Shown one piece after another: positions 45,023 through 55,609 of a DNA stretch of 64,000 bases (positions are counted from its first letter, which is position 1; every line of letters begins with the position of its first letter). The translations under genes and the position numbers were made by a program. Source of the DNA: Erythrobacteraceae bacterium Alg239-R51 (GTDB lineage Bacteria > Pseudomonadota > Alphaproteobacteria > Sphingomonadales > Sphingomonadaceae); contig CAMZOI010000004.1 of assembly GCA_947331495.1 (NCBI GenBank), positions 81,042 to 145,041 of the forward strand, given 5' to 3'. The notes beneath the pieces were generated by a model that had not been told where the DNA came from, did not search any database, and saw nothing but the letters and a program-made list of their open reading frames with translations.

Positions 45023-45200
45023 CGTCTGCGGTTCGTCTGTTACGCCTGGCTTCGCGCTGTTCGCGCCGGGAGGGTTCAGCCATGACCGGCGGTGCTTCGG
45101 ACGCGTTTGGTTCCTCGTCAAGCTCGGGACGCGAAAGCAGGCGTAGCAAAACTATTGCGAGCAGCGCGTGAGTTAGCGCAAGGGCGAAATAGTCAATCAA
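45015..45200 (-). CDS. small single-pass membrane protein, TTG start, coupled to the ligase gene
   Basis: A 61-residue protein: an N-terminal hydrophobic helix (DYFALALTHALLAIVLLRLL) and a charged tail (PSRREQREARRNRRTADDA). It starts at TTG 45200 with AAGAGG seven nt upstream and its TGA overlaps the ligase ATG as ATGCTTGA, so the two genes are translationally coupled. No ATG gives a sensible start. No homologue is recognised; a partner or assembly factor of the exosortase-linked ligase is inferred from position. Confidence 0.6.
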   Translation of the reverse strand: MIDYFALALTHALLAIVLLRLLSRPELDEEPNASEAPPVMAEPSRREQREARRNRRTADDA

Positions 45201-45283
45201 GCGGCGACCTCTTGGTGTCGACCGCGTTCTATCCGAACACGGTTGACACGACGTTAAGCCTGTTGTGCCACATGACGAACCAA

Positions 45284-46495
45284 ATGACACGCATCTTGCA
45301 CATCCTCGATCACTCGCTGCCGCTTCAAAGCGGCTACACCTTCCGAACGCGCGCAATCATGAAGGCGCAGGAAGCGGCTGGAATCGAGGTACGCGGCATT
45401 ACCGGTGCGCGTCATACAGCGAAGGGGCCGGAGCGTGATGAAGTCGACGGCCTGGTCTTCGTGCGCGGTGCGAGCCAGCAATCCGGCCTACCAATCTACC
45501 GTGAATGGCGAGAGACAGAAGGCCTGCGGAGGGGCATCGAGGAACTCGCGAGCGAATGGCAACCGGATATCCTCCACGCGCATTCCCCAGCTCTGTGCGG
45601 TAAGGCCGGACGTGGAGCGGCGCGAAACCTCGGCCTGCCTTTCGTCTACGAAATTCGCGCTTTCTGGGAGGACGCCGCGGTAGGCAACGACACCGGCACC
45701 GAAGGTTCGCTCCGATATCGCCTCACCCGCGCGTTGGAAAATCATGTAGTGCGCGAGGCCGACGCCGTGATCGCCATCTGTGAGGGGCTACGCGGCGATC
45801 TCGTCGACCGAGGACACGATGGGGGCAAGATTGGTATCGTGCCCAACGGGGTGGACCTGACGCTGTTCGGCAATCCGCTGGAACGCGACGCCGGCTTGGC
45901 CGAAAAGCTTGGACTGGGAGATGGTCCAATCATCGGCTTCATCGGCAGCTTCTATGATTACGAGGGTCTCGATGATCTTATTGATGCAATGCCGACGTTG
46001 CGAGAGCGGCATACCGAGCTTCAGCTCCTGCTGGTAGGCGGCGGCCCGATGGAACAAGCCCTGCGCTCTCAGGCAGCCCGTTCATCCGCCGCTGATGCGA
46101 TCGTTTTTGCCGGCCGAGTCCCGCATGCCGAGGTCGAGCGCTATTATGCACTCGTCGATGTCCTCGCTTACCCGCGCAAGAAATCGCGACTGACCGATCT
46201 TGTCACGCCTTTAAAACCACTCGAAGCCATGGCGCAGCGTCAGCTGGTCGCCGCGAGCGATGTTCGCGGGCATCGCGAGCTGGTCGAGGATGGCGTTACT
46301 GGCGTGTTGTTCCCGCCAGACGATCCAGATGCTCTTGCAGCTGCGCTTGGCGATTTTCTCGCGATGCCCTGCCGTTGGAGAGCGATGCGTGATGCTGCGC
46401 GTGTCCATGTCGCCGAACACCACGACTGGTCGCGCAATGTCGATCTTTATCGCGCCGTTTACCAACGGCTTTTAACGGGCGTAGACAAGCAGTAA
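45284..46495 (+). CDS. glycosyltransferase, exosortase A system-associated (TIGR04063-like)
   Basis: A 403-residue GT-B, family 4 glycosyltransferase. The N-terminus MTRILHILDHSLPLQSGYTF is diagnostic of the exosortase-A-associated group. The donor-binding half has GIVPNGVDLTLF, GFIGSFYDYEGLDDLIDAM, LLLVGGGPMEQAL and VLAYPRKKSRLTDLVTPLKP with the E of PLKPLEAMA. It is divergent from the small TM protein and ligase genes (83 bp), implying shared control of one surface-glycan pathway. ATG 45284 fits the family; ATG 45272 is possible. Confidence 0.9.
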   Translation: MTRILHILDHSLPLQSGYTFRTRAIMKAQEAAGIEVRGITGARHTAKGPERDEVDGLVFVRGASQQSGLPIYREWRETEGLRRGIEELASEWQPDILHAHSPALCGKAGRGAARNLGLPFVYEIRAFWEDAAVGNDTGTEGSLRYRLTRALENHVVREADAVIAICEGLRGDLVDRGHDGGKIGIVPNGVDLTLFGNPLERDAGLAEKLGLGDGPIIGFIGSFYDYEGLDDLIDAMPTLRERHTELQLLLVGGGPMEQALRSQAARSSAADAIVFAGRVPHAEVERYYALVDVLAYPRKKSRLTDLVTPLKPLEAMAQRQLVAASDVRGHRELVEDGVTGVLFPPDDPDALAAALGDFLAMPCRWRAMRDAARVHVAEHHDWSRNVDLYRAVYQRLLTGVDKQ

Positions 46496-46519
46496 TTAAA
46501 TGCAGGGCTCCCCCTGCGC

Positions 46520-47425
46520 ATGGATATCGAGACCAGCACGATGAGTACTGCAGGCTTAAGCAATCATCCCTTATTCAAAGGCGCGGTCGCCTTTTGGTTC
46601 GCCTTACTTCTGGGCGGCAGCCTGTGGGTCATGCCAGACGCAGTCCATGTCAATATCGCGAAGAATCTTGGTCTTGCGGACACCACCCCGTCAGGCGCAA
46701 GGATTATCCTGACCATAGTCGGGGTGCTGCTCGGCCTCTCGCTCGGTCTCGTCATTGCTCGGCGCGTCGCGGCGTTGAACAAGCGTTCGGCAGCTTACGA
46801 GGACGATAAATGCGCCCCTACGATTGCCCGCCTGAATTACGACGGCACTAACAAAGAGAGTTCCGACAGCGAGGCAGATGTTCCGCGTCGCCCTTTCAAT
46901 CCACGCGAGGACATCGGCGAGGACGGTATCGGGCAGCGCGACGATTTGGTCATCGACCGCGAAGCTTATACGGTTGCGGAGCCAGAGGCCGTATTGGATG
47001 ATGACGCCGCGGTCGAGCAGATTACCGAGGTGGGCGTCGATGCGATCGAAGCTGCACCTGTCGCGGTGGGGATGGAAGACGCACCGAACCGTGAGCATGA
47101 TGGCTTAGGTATATCGGCGGACGAAGCCGAACTGACGGGTGGCAAGCCTTCTCCTGCCGAACTGGCCCCTGCTGCAGATGCTCTCGGCGACCTTCCGCTT
47201 GATGCGTTAACCCGTCGGCTGGAGCAGGCAATCGCCGACAGTCTGCGCCGGAACGAGATGCACGAAGACGAAACTGGGGCTAATGATCCGGTGATTGCCT
47301 TCCTGCGCCAAGAGGCCGGTTCGACCAAAAGCGATCGCGTGAGGCCCGCTGGCAATGAGAACGATCCCCAGGCCGTGCTCAAAGACGCTCTCGATAGGCT
47401 GTCGCAAACCGAAAAGCGAAGCTGA
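46520..47425 (+). CDS. hypothetical two-TM protein with long acidic cytoplasmic tail
   Basis: A 301-residue protein not recognised. Two membrane helices (GAVAFWFALLLGGSLWVM and ARIILTIVGVLLGLSLGLVI) are followed by a disordered, Asp/Glu/Ala-rich region (DDAAVEQITEVGVDAIEAAP) and a charged helical C-terminus. No enzymatic motif is visible. ATG 46520 or 46541. It lies 24 bp after the exosortase-linked glycosyltransferase and may share its operon; a scaffold or regulator is possible. Confidence 0.72.
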   Translation: MDIETSTMSTAGLSNHPLFKGAVAFWFALLLGGSLWVMPDAVHVNIAKNLGLADTTPSGARIILTIVGVLLGLSLGLVIARRVAALNKRSAAYEDDKCAPTIARLNYDGTNKESSDSEADVPRRPFNPREDIGEDGIGQRDDLVIDREAYTVAEPEAVLDDDAAVEQITEVGVDAIEAAPVAVGMEDAPNREHDGLGISADEAELTGGKPSPAELAPAADALGDLPLDALTRRLEQAIADSLRRNEMHEDETGANDPVIAFLRQEAGSTKSDRVRPAGNENDPQAVLKDALDRLSQTEKRS

Positions 47426-47438
47426 GCGTGATACCTAA

Positions 47439-47461
47439 AGCGGCGAAAACTTCGCGCCGCT
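47439..47461 (+). repeat. inverted repeat in the gltB leader (upstream hairpin)
   Basis: AGCGGCG (47439-47445) and CGCCGCT (47455-47461) are exact complements with a nine-base loop, 14 bp beyond the stop of the two-TM protein. No T-run follows directly, so it is only a weak terminator candidate for the upstream gene. Confidence 0.35.
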
Positions 47462-47534
47462 GAAAAATTGCTATTCTCTTCGCAGTTGCAAAATTATTTT
47501 GCTGCCTTCATGAACTTTCCTCGCGCAATTTTCT

Positions 47535-47554
47535 CGACGCTGTGACGAGCGTCG
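47535..47554 (+). repeat. hairpin with T-rich tail in the gltB leader
   Basis: CGACGCT (47535-47541) pairs with AGCGTCG (47548-47554), six-base loop, followed by CTTTACTTTTGTT. It lies 52 bp before the gltB ATG, a position suited to a leader attenuator or terminator; regulation of glutamate synthase this way is inference. Confidence 0.4.
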
Positions 47555-47605
47555 CTTTACTTTTGTTCCCGCCAGCGCTGCAGCCGCGAAGCCGGTCCAG
47601 GGAGC

Positions 47606-50600
47606 ATGACGGAGGACGCACTGCCGATGGGACGCAAGCCGCCCCAACATATCGAGGGTCTTTACGACCCCCGCAACGAACACGATGCCTGCGGCGTCGG
47701 CATGGTCGCGCATATCAAGGGCGCGAAAAGCCACCATATCGTCACCCAAGCCCTAGAAATCCTTGCCAATCTCGACCATCGTGGAGCGGTTGGCGCGGAC
47801 CCCCTTTTGGGCGATGGAGCCGGGATACTGGTCCAGATCCCCGACCCGCTGATCCGCGGTTGGGCGCGTGCGGAAAATTACGAGCTTCCGCAACCCGGCG
47901 ACTATGCGGTCGCGATGTGCTTCCTGCCGCAGGAGGAGGATGCGAGAAGCTTCGTGCAGAAGCAGCTTGAACGTTTCGTCCAAAAGGAAAGTCAGCGCAT
48001 CATCGGCTGGCGCGACGTGCCGACCACACTCGATGGGCTGGGCAAGGCGGTCGTCGATTCGATGCCTGTCATCCGCCAATGCATAATTGCACGCGGTGAC
48101 AATTGTGCAGACCAGGCCGCGTTCGAACGCAAGCTGGTGGTCATTCGAAAGCAGACACTAAACCCGCTTGCCGCGCTGGAAGAAAAGCACGGCATTCCTG
48201 GCTTGTCGACCACCTACATTCCTAGCTTTTCCAGCCGTACGCTGGTCTACAAGGGGCTGTTGCTCGCCAATCAGGTAGGCACATTTTACGACGATTTGCG
48301 CGATCCCGATTGCGTATCGGCCCTCGGCCTGGTGCACCAGCGCTTCAGTACCAATACCTTTCCCAGCTGGCGACTGGCGCATCCCTATCGCTTCATGGCG
48401 CATAATGGCGAAATCAACACGGTTCGCGGCAATGTGAACTGGATGGAAGCACGCCGCCGGACCATGGAAAGCGAACTGTTGGGCGCGGATCTTGACAAGA
48501 TGTGGCCACTGATTCCGCATGGCCAGTCGGATACGGCCTGTCTCGACAACGCACTCGAATTGCTGGTCACGGGCGGATACAGCCTCGCTCATGCGATGAT
48601 GATGCTCATGCCGGAAGCCTGGGCGCAGAACACGCTCATGGACCCGGCCCGGCGTGCGTTTTACGAATACCACGCGGCACTGATGGAACCCTGGGACGGC
48701 CCGGCAGCGGTATGTTTTACCGATGGCAAGCAGATCGGCGCCTGCCTCGACCGCAACGGTCTTCGTCCCGCTCGCTGGTGCACGACGAAGGATGACCTTG
48801 TCGTGCTGGCCAGCGAAAGCGGGGTGCTGCCCTTCGCCGAAGAAGACATCACTCGAAAATGGCGGCTCCAGCCCGGCAAGATGCTACTAATTGATCTGGA
48901 GGAAGGCCGGATCGTCGAGGACGAGGAACTGAAGGCTGACCTCGCCCAGGCCGAACCGTACGACGAATGGTTGCAGGCCGCACAATACAAGTTGAAGGAT
49001 CTCGATCATATCGAGCCTGAACTGAGCGCGATTGCTACGGTCAAGACCAGCCTGCTTGAACGCCAGCAAGCCTTCGGCTTTACCCAGGAAGACCTCGCAC
49101 GTTTCCTCGAACCGATGGCGCAAGGAGGCGAAGATCCGATCGGGTCGATGGGCACCGATACACCTATTGCCGTTCTGAGCGACCGGAGCCGGCTTCTTTA
49201 CGATTACTTCAAACAGAATTTCGCGCAGGTTACTAACCCGCCGATCGATCCCATTCGCGAACAGCTGGTAATGAGCCTGCTGTCGATGATCGGGCCGCGT
49301 CCCAATCTGCTCGGGCGCGATGCCGGTCTGCACAAGCGGCTTGAAGTCAGCCAGCCGATCCTGACAAACGAAGGTCTTGCCAAGGTCCGTTCGATCGAAG
49401 TCGCGGTGGACGGTGCCTTCCGGACTGCGACCATCGACATCACTTGGCCTGCCGATACGGGGTCCGACGGTCTCGCCATGGCTATCAAGGAGATGTGCTG
49501 GGCCGCGACAGAAGCAGTTCTGGGCGATGCGAACATCCTCATCCTGTCCGATCGGAACCAGGGGCCGGACCGCATTCCCATGCCTGCCCTGCTTGCCACA
49601 GCGGCCGTCCATCATCAGCTCGTGAGGCAAGGCCTGCGGATGCAGACAGGCCTCGTGATCGAGACCGGAGAGGCCCGCGAGGTTCATCATTTCTGCGCCC
49701 TTGCCGGTTACGGTGCCGAAGGCATAAACCCCTATCTCGCGCTCGAGACGCTGGAAGCCCTGCGGGCCGACCGCTTTCCCGATCTCGATCCGGCCGAAGT
49801 GCGCCAGAACTACATCAAGGCGGTCGGCAAAGGTATTCTCAAGGTCATGTCCAAGATGGGCATTTCCACTTACCAGTCCTATTGCGGTGCTCAGATATTC
49901 GACGCGGTCGGCCTGTCGTCCGAGTTCGTCGATACTTATTTCACCGGCACCGCCACGACCATCGAGGGTGTCGGTCTGAAAGAAGTGGCGGAAGAATCGG
50001 TTCTGCGTCACGCGCAGGCATATGGCGATAATCCGTTGTACAAGGGCATGCTCGATGTCGGCGGGATCTACCAGTTCCGCCTGCGGGGCGAGACACATGC
50101 CTGGACGCCCCATTCTGTGGCCAAGTTGCAACATGCGGTGCGCGGCGAGAACGCGAGCGATTACGAGGAATTCGCACGCTCGCTCAACGAACAGTCCGAG
50201 CGTCTCCTGACCATTCGCGGGCTGATGGAACTCAGGCCCGCCGATCAACCCATCCTGCTCGACGAGGTCGAGCCCGCAGTTGACATCGTCAAGCGCTTCA
50301 GCACGGGCGCGATGAGTTTTGGCTCGATCAGCCACGAAGCCCATTCGACCCTAGCGATCGCCATGAACCGCATAGGCGGTCGCTCGAACACCGGTGAGGG
50401 CGGCGAGGAGCCGGAACGTTTCCAGCCGCTCGACAACGGCGACTCGATGCGCAGTCGGATCAAGCAGGTCGCATCGGGACGTTTCGGGGTGACGACTGAA
50501 TACCTCGTCAATTCGGACGACATCCAGATCAAGATGGCCCAGGGTGCAAAACCCGGCGAGGGTGGCCAGCTGCCCGGCCACAAAGTCGACAAGCGCATCG

Positions 50601-52282
50601 GCAAGGTGCGCCATTCGACACCCGGGGTGGGGTTGATTTCTCCACCCCCACATCACGATATCTACTCGATTGAAGATCTTGCCCAACTGATACACGATCT
50701 CAAAAACGTCCAGCCGAAGAGCCGCATCTCGGTCAAGCTGGTGAGCGAGGTCGGCGTTGGCACGGTGGCGGCGGGCGTTTCCAAGTCGAAGGCCGATCAT
50801 ATCACCATTTCGGGCTATGAGGGTGGGACCGGCGCAAGCCCGCTCACCAGCCTCACCCATGCCGGAAGCCCGTGGGAAATCGGATTGGCCGAAACACAGC
50901 AGACACTGCTGCTCAACGATCTGCGTAGCCGCGTCGCGGTGCAGGTCGATGGCGGACTTCGGACCGGCCGCGATGTAGCAATCGGCGCCCTGCTCGGTGC
51001 AGACGAATTCGGGTTTGCCACCGCGCCGTTGATCGCCGCGGGCTGCATCATGATGCGCAAATGCCATCTCAACACTTGTCCCGTCGGCGTGGCCACACAG
51101 GATCCGGTGCTGCGCAAACGTTTTACCGGCACGCCGGAACATGTCGTCAATTATTTCTTCTTCGTAGCCGAGGAACTGCGCGCCATCATGGCGGAGATGG
51201 GTTTCCGCACCATCGAAGAGATGATCGGGCGGGTCGACCGTATCGATACAAGGCGCGTGGAACGTCACTGGAAAGCGCATGGCGTGGACCTAAAACGCAT
51301 TCTTCACGTCGTGCCGCGTGAAGAGGGTCAACCATTGCATCATACACAAATGCAGGACCATGGCCTTGAAGCTGCTATGGATGCAGAGCTGATCGACGCC
51401 TGCAAACCGGCGATAGAAAGCGGGCAGGAGGTCAGGCTCACCCGCACGATACGCAACGTCAACCGCACAGTCGGCGCGATGCTTTCGGGCCGTATCGCCG
51501 AAGCATACGGGCACGGCGGGTTGCAACCTGATGCCATACGCATCGATTTTACCGGCGTGGCGGGGCAGAGCTTCGGCGCATGGCTGGCGCATGGTGTGAC
51601 GCTAAGCTTGGAGGGCGACGCCAACGACTATGTCGGCAAGGGGCTGTCGGGCGGCCGGATTGCCGTCCGACAACCGGAAGCCGCGCCGCGCGAACCCGGC
51701 CAGAACATCATAGTCGGGAATACCGTTCTGTATGGCGCCATCGCGGGCGAGGCCTATTTCCAGGGCGTGGCGGGCGAACGTTTCGCCGTGCGCAATTCGG
51801 GCGCTGTTTCGGTGGTCGAGGGGACTGGCGATCATGGCTGCGAATACATGACCGGCGGCGTCGTCTGCGTGCTCGGCGCTACCGGACGAAATTTTGCTGC
51901 AGGGATGAGCGGCGGCATCGCGTATGTTTATGACCCTGACGGACAATTCGAAAAACTGTGCAATCTCGCACAGGTCGACGTGCTCGATGTGAAGCCGGGA
52001 GATGGCGAAGGTGCGGAAAATAGCTGGGGTAAGCCGCAACAGGGTGCTTCGTCGGTCGACAATGTGGGCATGGGCGACCCGCTTTATCACGATGTCGAAC
52101 GTCTGAAAGTGCTGGTCGAACGTCATCATCTGCATACCGGGTCGCCCAGGGCCAAGGCGCTGCTCGACGATTGGGCGAACGAGTTGACCAATTTCCGCAA
52201 GGTCATGCCGCGCGATTACGCGCGTGCACTCAAGGCGCTCGAGGACGAACGCGAGCAGGCCGCGACGGAAGCGGCGGAGTAG
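47606..52282 (+). CDS. gltB: glutamate synthase large subunit
   Basis: The 1558-residue GltB converts glutamine and 2-oxoglutarate to two glutamates with GltD. The N-terminal nucleophile Cys29 is in [10 protein letters not shown], after a short propeptide. Then [14 protein letters not shown] (amidotransferase), the FMN barrel with [19 protein letters not shown] and [10 protein letters not shown], the 3Fe-4S cysteines in [15 protein letters not shown], and the C-terminal beta-helix ([20 protein letters not shown]). ATG 47606 with GGGAG nearby; ATG 47627 is the alternative. gltD starts 5 bp after its stop. Confidence 0.97.
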   Translation: MTEDALPMGRKPPQHIEGLYDPRNEHDACGVGMVAHIKGAKSHHIVTQALEILANLDHRGAVGADPLLGDGAGILVQIPDPLIRGWARAENYELPQPGDYAVAMCFLPQEEDARSFVQKQLERFVQKESQRIIGWRDVPTTLDGLGKAVVDSMPVIRQCIIARGDNCADQAAFERKLVVIRKQTLNPLAALEEKHGIPGLSTTYIPSFSSRTLVYKGLLLANQVGTFYDDLRDPDCVSALGLVHQRFSTNTFPSWRLAHPYRFMAHNGEINTVRGNVNWMEARRRTMESELLGADLDKMWPLIPHGQSDTACLDNALELLVTGGYSLAHAMMMLMPEAWAQNTLMDPARRAFYEYHAALMEPWDGPAAVCFTDGKQIGACLDRNGLRPARWCTTKDDLVVLASESGVLPFAEEDITRKWRLQPGKMLLIDLEEGRIVEDEELKADLAQAEPYDEWLQAAQYKLKDLDHIEPELSAIATVKTSLLERQQAFGFTQEDLARFLEPMAQGGEDPIGSMGTDTPIAVLSDRSRLLYDYFKQNFAQVTNPPIDPIREQLVMSLLSMIGPRPNLLGRDAGLHKRLEVSQPILTNEGLAKVRSIEVAVDGAFRTATIDITWPADTGSDGLAMAIKEMCWAATEAVLGDANILILSDRNQGPDRIPMPALLATAAVHHQLVRQGLRMQTGLVIETGEAREVHHFCALAGYGAEGINPYLALETLEALRADRFPDLDPAEVRQNYIKAVGKGILKVMSKMGISTYQSYCGAQIFDAVGLSSEFVDTYFTGTATTIEGVGLKEVAEESVLRHAQAYGDNPLYKGMLDVGGIYQFRLRGETHAWTPHSVAKLQHAVRGENASDYEEFARSLNEQSERLLTIRGLMELRPADQPILLDEVEPAVDIVKRFSTGAMSFGSISHEAHSTLAIAMNRIGGRSNTGEGGEEPERFQPLDNGDSMRSRIKQVASGRFGVTTEYLVNSDDIQIKMAQGAKPGEGGQLPGHKVDKRIGKVRHSTPGVGLISPPPHHDIYSIEDLAQLIHDLKNVQPKSRISVKLVSEVGVGTVAAGVSKSKADHITISGYEGGTGASPLTSLTHAGSPWEIGLAETQQTLLLNDLRSRVAVQVDGGLRTGRDVAIGALLGADEFGFATAPLIAAGCIMMRKCHLNTCPVGVATQDPVLRKRFTGTPEHVVNYFFFVAEELRAIMAEMGFRTIEEMIGRVDRIDTRRVERHWKAHGVDLKRILHVVPREEGQPLHHTQMQDHGLEAAMDAELIDACKPAIESGQEVRLTRTIRNVNRTVGAMLSGRIAEAYGHGGLQPDAIRIDFTGVAGQSFGAWLAHGVTLSLEGDANDYVGKGLSGGRIAVRQPEAAPREPGQNIIVGNTVLYGAIAGEAYFQGVAGERFAVRNSGAVSVVEGTGDHGCEYMTGGVVCVLGATGRNFAAGMSGGIAYVYDPDGQFEKLCNLAQVDVLDVKPGDGEGAENSWGKPQQGASSVDNVGMGDPLYHDVERLKVLVERHHLHTGSPRAKALLDDWANELTNFRKVMPRDYARALKALEDEREQAATEAAE

Positions 52283-52287
52283 GTACG

Positions 52288-53724
52288 ATGGGCAAGGAAA
52301 CGGGTTTTCTCGAATACGAGCGCGAGACGCAAAGCTATCGAGCGCCGGAAGAACGGCTGAAGAACTACAAGGAGTTCACCCGGCCCTTCGACACGGACAC
52401 CTTGCAGAGGCAAGCGGCGCGCTGCATGAATTGCGGTATTCCCTACTGCCACAACGGTTGCCCGGTGAATAACATCATCCCGGACTGGAATCACCTCGTC
52501 TACGAGGACGATTGGAAGAATGCGCTCGAAGTCCTGCATTCGACCAACAATTTCCCCGAATTCACTGGGCGGATTTGCCCTGCCCCGTGCGAAGCGGCAT
52601 GCACGCTCAATATCGTCGATGCGCCGGTGACGATCAAAAGCATCGAGTGCGCAATCATCGACCGCGGTTTTCAAGAAGGCTGGGTCAAGCCGCAACTGCC
52701 GGGTAAACGCAGCGGAAAATCGGTTGCGGTGATCGGCAGCGGCCCGGCTGGTCTTGCCTGCGCCCAGCAGCTTGCGCGGGCGGGCCATGCGGTGACCGTG
52801 TTCGAGAAGAGCGACCGTATCGGCGGGCTGCTGCGCTACGGCATTCCCGACTTCAAGATGGAAAAGCACCTTATAAACCGTCGAGCGGTTCAGATGGAAG
52901 CAGAGGGCGTCCAGTTCCGTACGTCGAGCGAGGTTGGCGTCGAAGTCAGCTTCACGGCCTTGCAGGAGAATTTCGATTCTATCGTGCTGGCAGGCGGCGC
53001 CGAGGAAGCGCGCCAGCTCGACATTCCCGGTGCCGAACTGCCCGGTGTGCGGCTGGCCATGGAATTCCTGACCCAGCAGAACAAGCGCAATGCGGGGGAT
53101 GAGGAAGTGCGCGCTGCGCCGAGGGGATCGCTCACCGCCACCGACAAGCACGTTATCGTGATCGGCGGGGGCGATACGGGCAGCGATTGTGTTGGCACGA
53201 GCAACCGGCAGGGCGCCGCCAGCGTGACCCAACTCGAAATCATGCCTCGACCGCCTGAGAAAGAGGACAAGGCGCTGACGTGGCCCGACTGGCCGTTGAA
53301 ACTGCGTACCTCGTCCAGCCACGAGGAAGGAGTCGATCGCGACTGGGCCGTGCTGACCAAGCGCGTGGTCGAAGATGGAGGAAAAGTCACTGGCCTTGAA
53401 TGCGTGCGGGTCGAGTGGCGAGACGGTAAAATGCAGGAGGTCGAGGGCAGCAGCTTCACGCTCAAGGCCGACCTCATCCTGCTCGCCATGGGCTTTACCG
53501 GCCCATTGCGCCGCGGCCTGCTCGACCGGGCAGGCGTCGATCTGGACGCGCGCGGCAATGTCGCCGCGGATACGCAATGGTATCTGACAAGCGAGCCCAA
53601 TGTGTTTGCCTGCGGCGACATGCGGCGTGGCCAGAGCCTGGTCGTCTGGGCTATCCGCGAAGGCCGCCAGTGTGCCCGCGCGGTCGACCTTGCACTTATG
53701 GGCGCGAGCGAATTGCCGCGCTAG
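52288..53724 (+). CDS. gltD: glutamate synthase small subunit
   Basis: GltD (478 residues) feeds NADPH electrons to GltB. Two N-terminal 4Fe-4S clusters are visible in [17 protein letters not shown] and CPAPCEAAC, then the FAD site [20 protein letters not shown] and the NADPH site [18 protein letters not shown] 52288 begins [13 protein letters not shown], the family start; an upstream start would lie inside gltB. Its TAG stop shares CTAG with the stop of the convergent gene. Confidence 0.96.
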   Translation: MGKETGFLEYERETQSYRAPEERLKNYKEFTRPFDTDTLQRQAARCMNCGIPYCHNGCPVNNIIPDWNHLVYEDDWKNALEVLHSTNNFPEFTGRICPAPCEAACTLNIVDAPVTIKSIECAIIDRGFQEGWVKPQLPGKRSGKSVAVIGSGPAGLACAQQLARAGHAVTVFEKSDRIGGLLRYGIPDFKMEKHLINRRAVQMEAEGVQFRTSSEVGVEVSFTALQENFDSIVLAGGAEEARQLDIPGAELPGVRLAMEFLTQQNKRNAGDEEVRAAPRGSLTATDKHVIVIGGGDTGSDCVGTSNRQGAASVTQLEIMPRPPEKEDKALTWPDWPLKLRTSSSHEEGVDRDWAVLTKRVVEDGGKVTGLECVRVEWRDGKMQEVEGSSFTLKADLILLAMGFTGPLRRGLLDRAGVDLDARGNVAADTQWYLTSEPNVFACGDMRRGQSLVVWAIREGRQCARAVDLALMGASELPR

Positions 53725-54692
53725 CTTGGCGGTCCGGCACAAAGAACCGCACGCATCGCACGGTGGTCCGAGCCGTTGTCGGGCATTACCTCGAAGCCGC
53801 GCACGCCCAAATTGCCTTTCAGCATAAACTGATCGAGCGGCCAGCCCAGCAAGAGCAGGCGCGATGGGAAGGTCGCGTAGGTACCGCGACCGATACGCGG
53901 GTCGAGCCAGTCGCCTGCTTCGCGAAACTTGGTGGTCGTGCGCGACCAGGGCACATCGTTGAAATCGCCCATCACCACTGCACTGGGAAGGTTATCCGGA
54001 GTCTTCGCGCCTGCATCGATAATATTGCGGTCGCGTTCCTCGGTGTCCCAACCCGGAAGCGGAGGCTTCGGGTGCAATCCGATGAATTCGAAGGCCGCAC
54101 CGTTGGGAAGGTCCATCGTCGCATAGAGGGTGGGAGTATCCCGATGCGTGTTCTCGATCATCTGCGAGCGGCGCACCGGCAGGCGCGAGGCGAAGATCAT
54201 TCCGAAAGCTTCCGGCTGGATGTCCGAGAGCGAGTGGCGGTACTGCGACACGACCGGCGCAAGCGCTTCTGCCCATTTTTCATCGGTTTCCATCAACAGC
54301 AACACATCCGGATCGACGGACTGGATCTGGTCGATTACCCCCTGGAAGTTCGTATTTTTTACCTTCACGTTGACAGCCAGCGCGGTGAAACATCGGTCCT
54401 GGGCGCCAGGTTCGTATAACGCCATTTCCTCGTCCGCGATCGAATTGTAAGGCCAGATACGCCAGAACTGGATCAAGGCCACAACGAGGAACATCCCGGC
54501 GATGATCCAGCGCCATTCGCGCAACACGATCGCCGAAAGCAGGGCCAGAGCAAGAGCGATGTAGGCAATCGGTTCGCGCACCAGATCAACCGCGCGGATG
54601 AACCACTGATCGCTCGGGATAAGCGACACCAAGGTCGCCAGCAGGGCAACCCCTGCCAATATCGCCAAGATATACCGTACGATCTTCTGCAT
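53721..54692 (-). CDS. membrane-anchored endonuclease/exonuclease/phosphatase (EEP) family protein
   Basis: A 323-residue protein: three N-terminal membrane helices ([52 protein letters not shown]), then an EEP domain outside the cytoplasm with [10 protein letters not shown] and [11 protein letters not shown] (metal and catalytic residues) and [14 protein letters not shown]. Substrates for this group range from DNA to sphingomyelin or phosphate esters; the target is unknown. Convergent with gltD, sharing the CTAG stop. Confidence 0.9.
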   Translation of the reverse strand: MQKIVRYILAILAGVALLATLVSLIPSDQWFIRAVDLVREPIAYIALALALLSAIVLREWRWIIAGMFLVVALIQFWRIWPYNSIADEEMALYEPGAQDRCFTALAVNVKVKNTNFQGVIDQIQSVDPDVLLLMETDEKWAEALAPVVSQYRHSLSDIQPEAFGMIFASRLPVRRSQMIENTHRDTPTLYATMDLPNGAAFEFIGLHPKPPLPGWDTEERDRNIIDAGAKTPDNLPSAVVMGDFNDVPWSRTTTKFREAGDWLDPRIGRGTYATFPSRLLLLGWPLDQFMLKGNLGVRGFEVMPDNGSDHRAMRAVLCAGPPS

Positions 54693-54840
54693 CTCTCATC
54701 CTCCCCTGCTTAGTCCATTCAGCGACCGACCGTGCACTTCGTTCCGGCGGATCATCCCACACCTCGGCCACTTTCCGCCAGGCCCGGCCCGTGCAACTCA
54801 GGTCTATCGCACTCGCTTCGCCGCGCGCAATCCACCTAAA

Positions 54841-55530
54841 TCAACAACCCCCTAGTGACCAGTCGACAGGCGTCCGTCCGCTTGCGGTCAGGAACGCGTT
54901 GGCGCGACTGAACGGGCGACTACCAAAGAACCCGCGATGCGCCGAAAGTGGGCTGGGATGCGAGCTCTCGATCACGCAATGCCGCGACCTCCGAAGCCCT
55001 TCGATCCGTTTCGCCTTGGCTTGCGCGTGACTGCCCCACAGGATGAAAACGCAGGATTCATCGCGCGCCGCCACCGCCGCTACACAGGCATCGGTGATCG
55101 CGTCCCAGCCGCGCCCGGCATGGCTTCCCGCCTGCCCCGATTCCACTGTCAGAGTGTTGTTGAGCAGCAGCACGCCCTGCCGCGCCCAGCCCGACAGATC
55201 ACCGTGATCGGGCCGGGGTATGCCGAAGTCGCTCTCAAGCTCCTTATAGATGTTCACGAGACTTGGCGGCACCCTAATTCCCTCGGGGACGGCGAAGCAT
55301 AGTCCCATTGCCTGACCGGAACCATGATAAGGGTCCTGACCGAGTATCACGACCTTGACCGCGTCGATCGGCGTCAATTCGAGCGCCCGCAAGCGGCAAC
55401 CGCGCGGCGGAAAAATCTGCTTTCCGGCTGCTTCCTCTGCCGTCAGGAAACCGCCCAGACGCCGGGCCTCGGGGGATGCCAAGGCCGGTTCGAGCACCGG
55501 TTTCCAGCTATGGGGTATCGTTTCGGTCAC
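54841..55530 (-). CDS. ung: uracil-DNA glycosylase
   Basis: A 229-residue family 1 UDG excising uracil from DNA. Motifs are VVILGQDPYHGSGQAMGLCF (catalytic Asp), LLLNNTLTVESGQAGSH and ESSHPSPLSAHRG. The conserved N-terminus begins MTETIPHSWKPVL, from GTG 55530 with GGTGG upstream; an ATG at 55611 would overlap the divergent rnd start region and add a non-conserved leader. Divergent from the ribonuclease D gene. Confidence 0.94.
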   Translation of the reverse strand: MTETIPHSWKPVLEPALASPEARRLGGFLTAEEAAGKQIFPPRGCRLRALELTPIDAVKVVILGQDPYHGSGQAMGLCFAVPEGIRVPPSLVNIYKELESDFGIPRPDHGDLSGWARQGVLLLNNTLTVESGQAGSHAGRGWDAITDACVAAVAARDESCVFILWGSHAQAKAKRIEGLRRSRHCVIESSHPSPLSAHRGFFGSRPFSRANAFLTASGRTPVDWSLGGC

Positions 55531-55609
55531 GCAGCCACCATGGCTTGTCGCGCGATGCGCAGCCAGTCCGCCCTTTCCACAAATCCCCGATCGTCCTAAG
55601 GCCAATCCC

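Noticed and set aside
45243..45271. TTGACA-like -35 box upstream of the exosortase glycosyltransferase
   Set aside because: A 17-bp spacer leads to TGCCAC, which is not a -10 box, so the promoter is not supported by sequence.
48887..50344. 485-codon open frame antisense to gltB
   Set aside because: Opposite a fully motif-supported GltB; unlikely composition.
52216..53742. 508-codon open frame antisense to gltD
   Set aside because: Opposite a motif-supported GltD with correct Fe-S cysteines.
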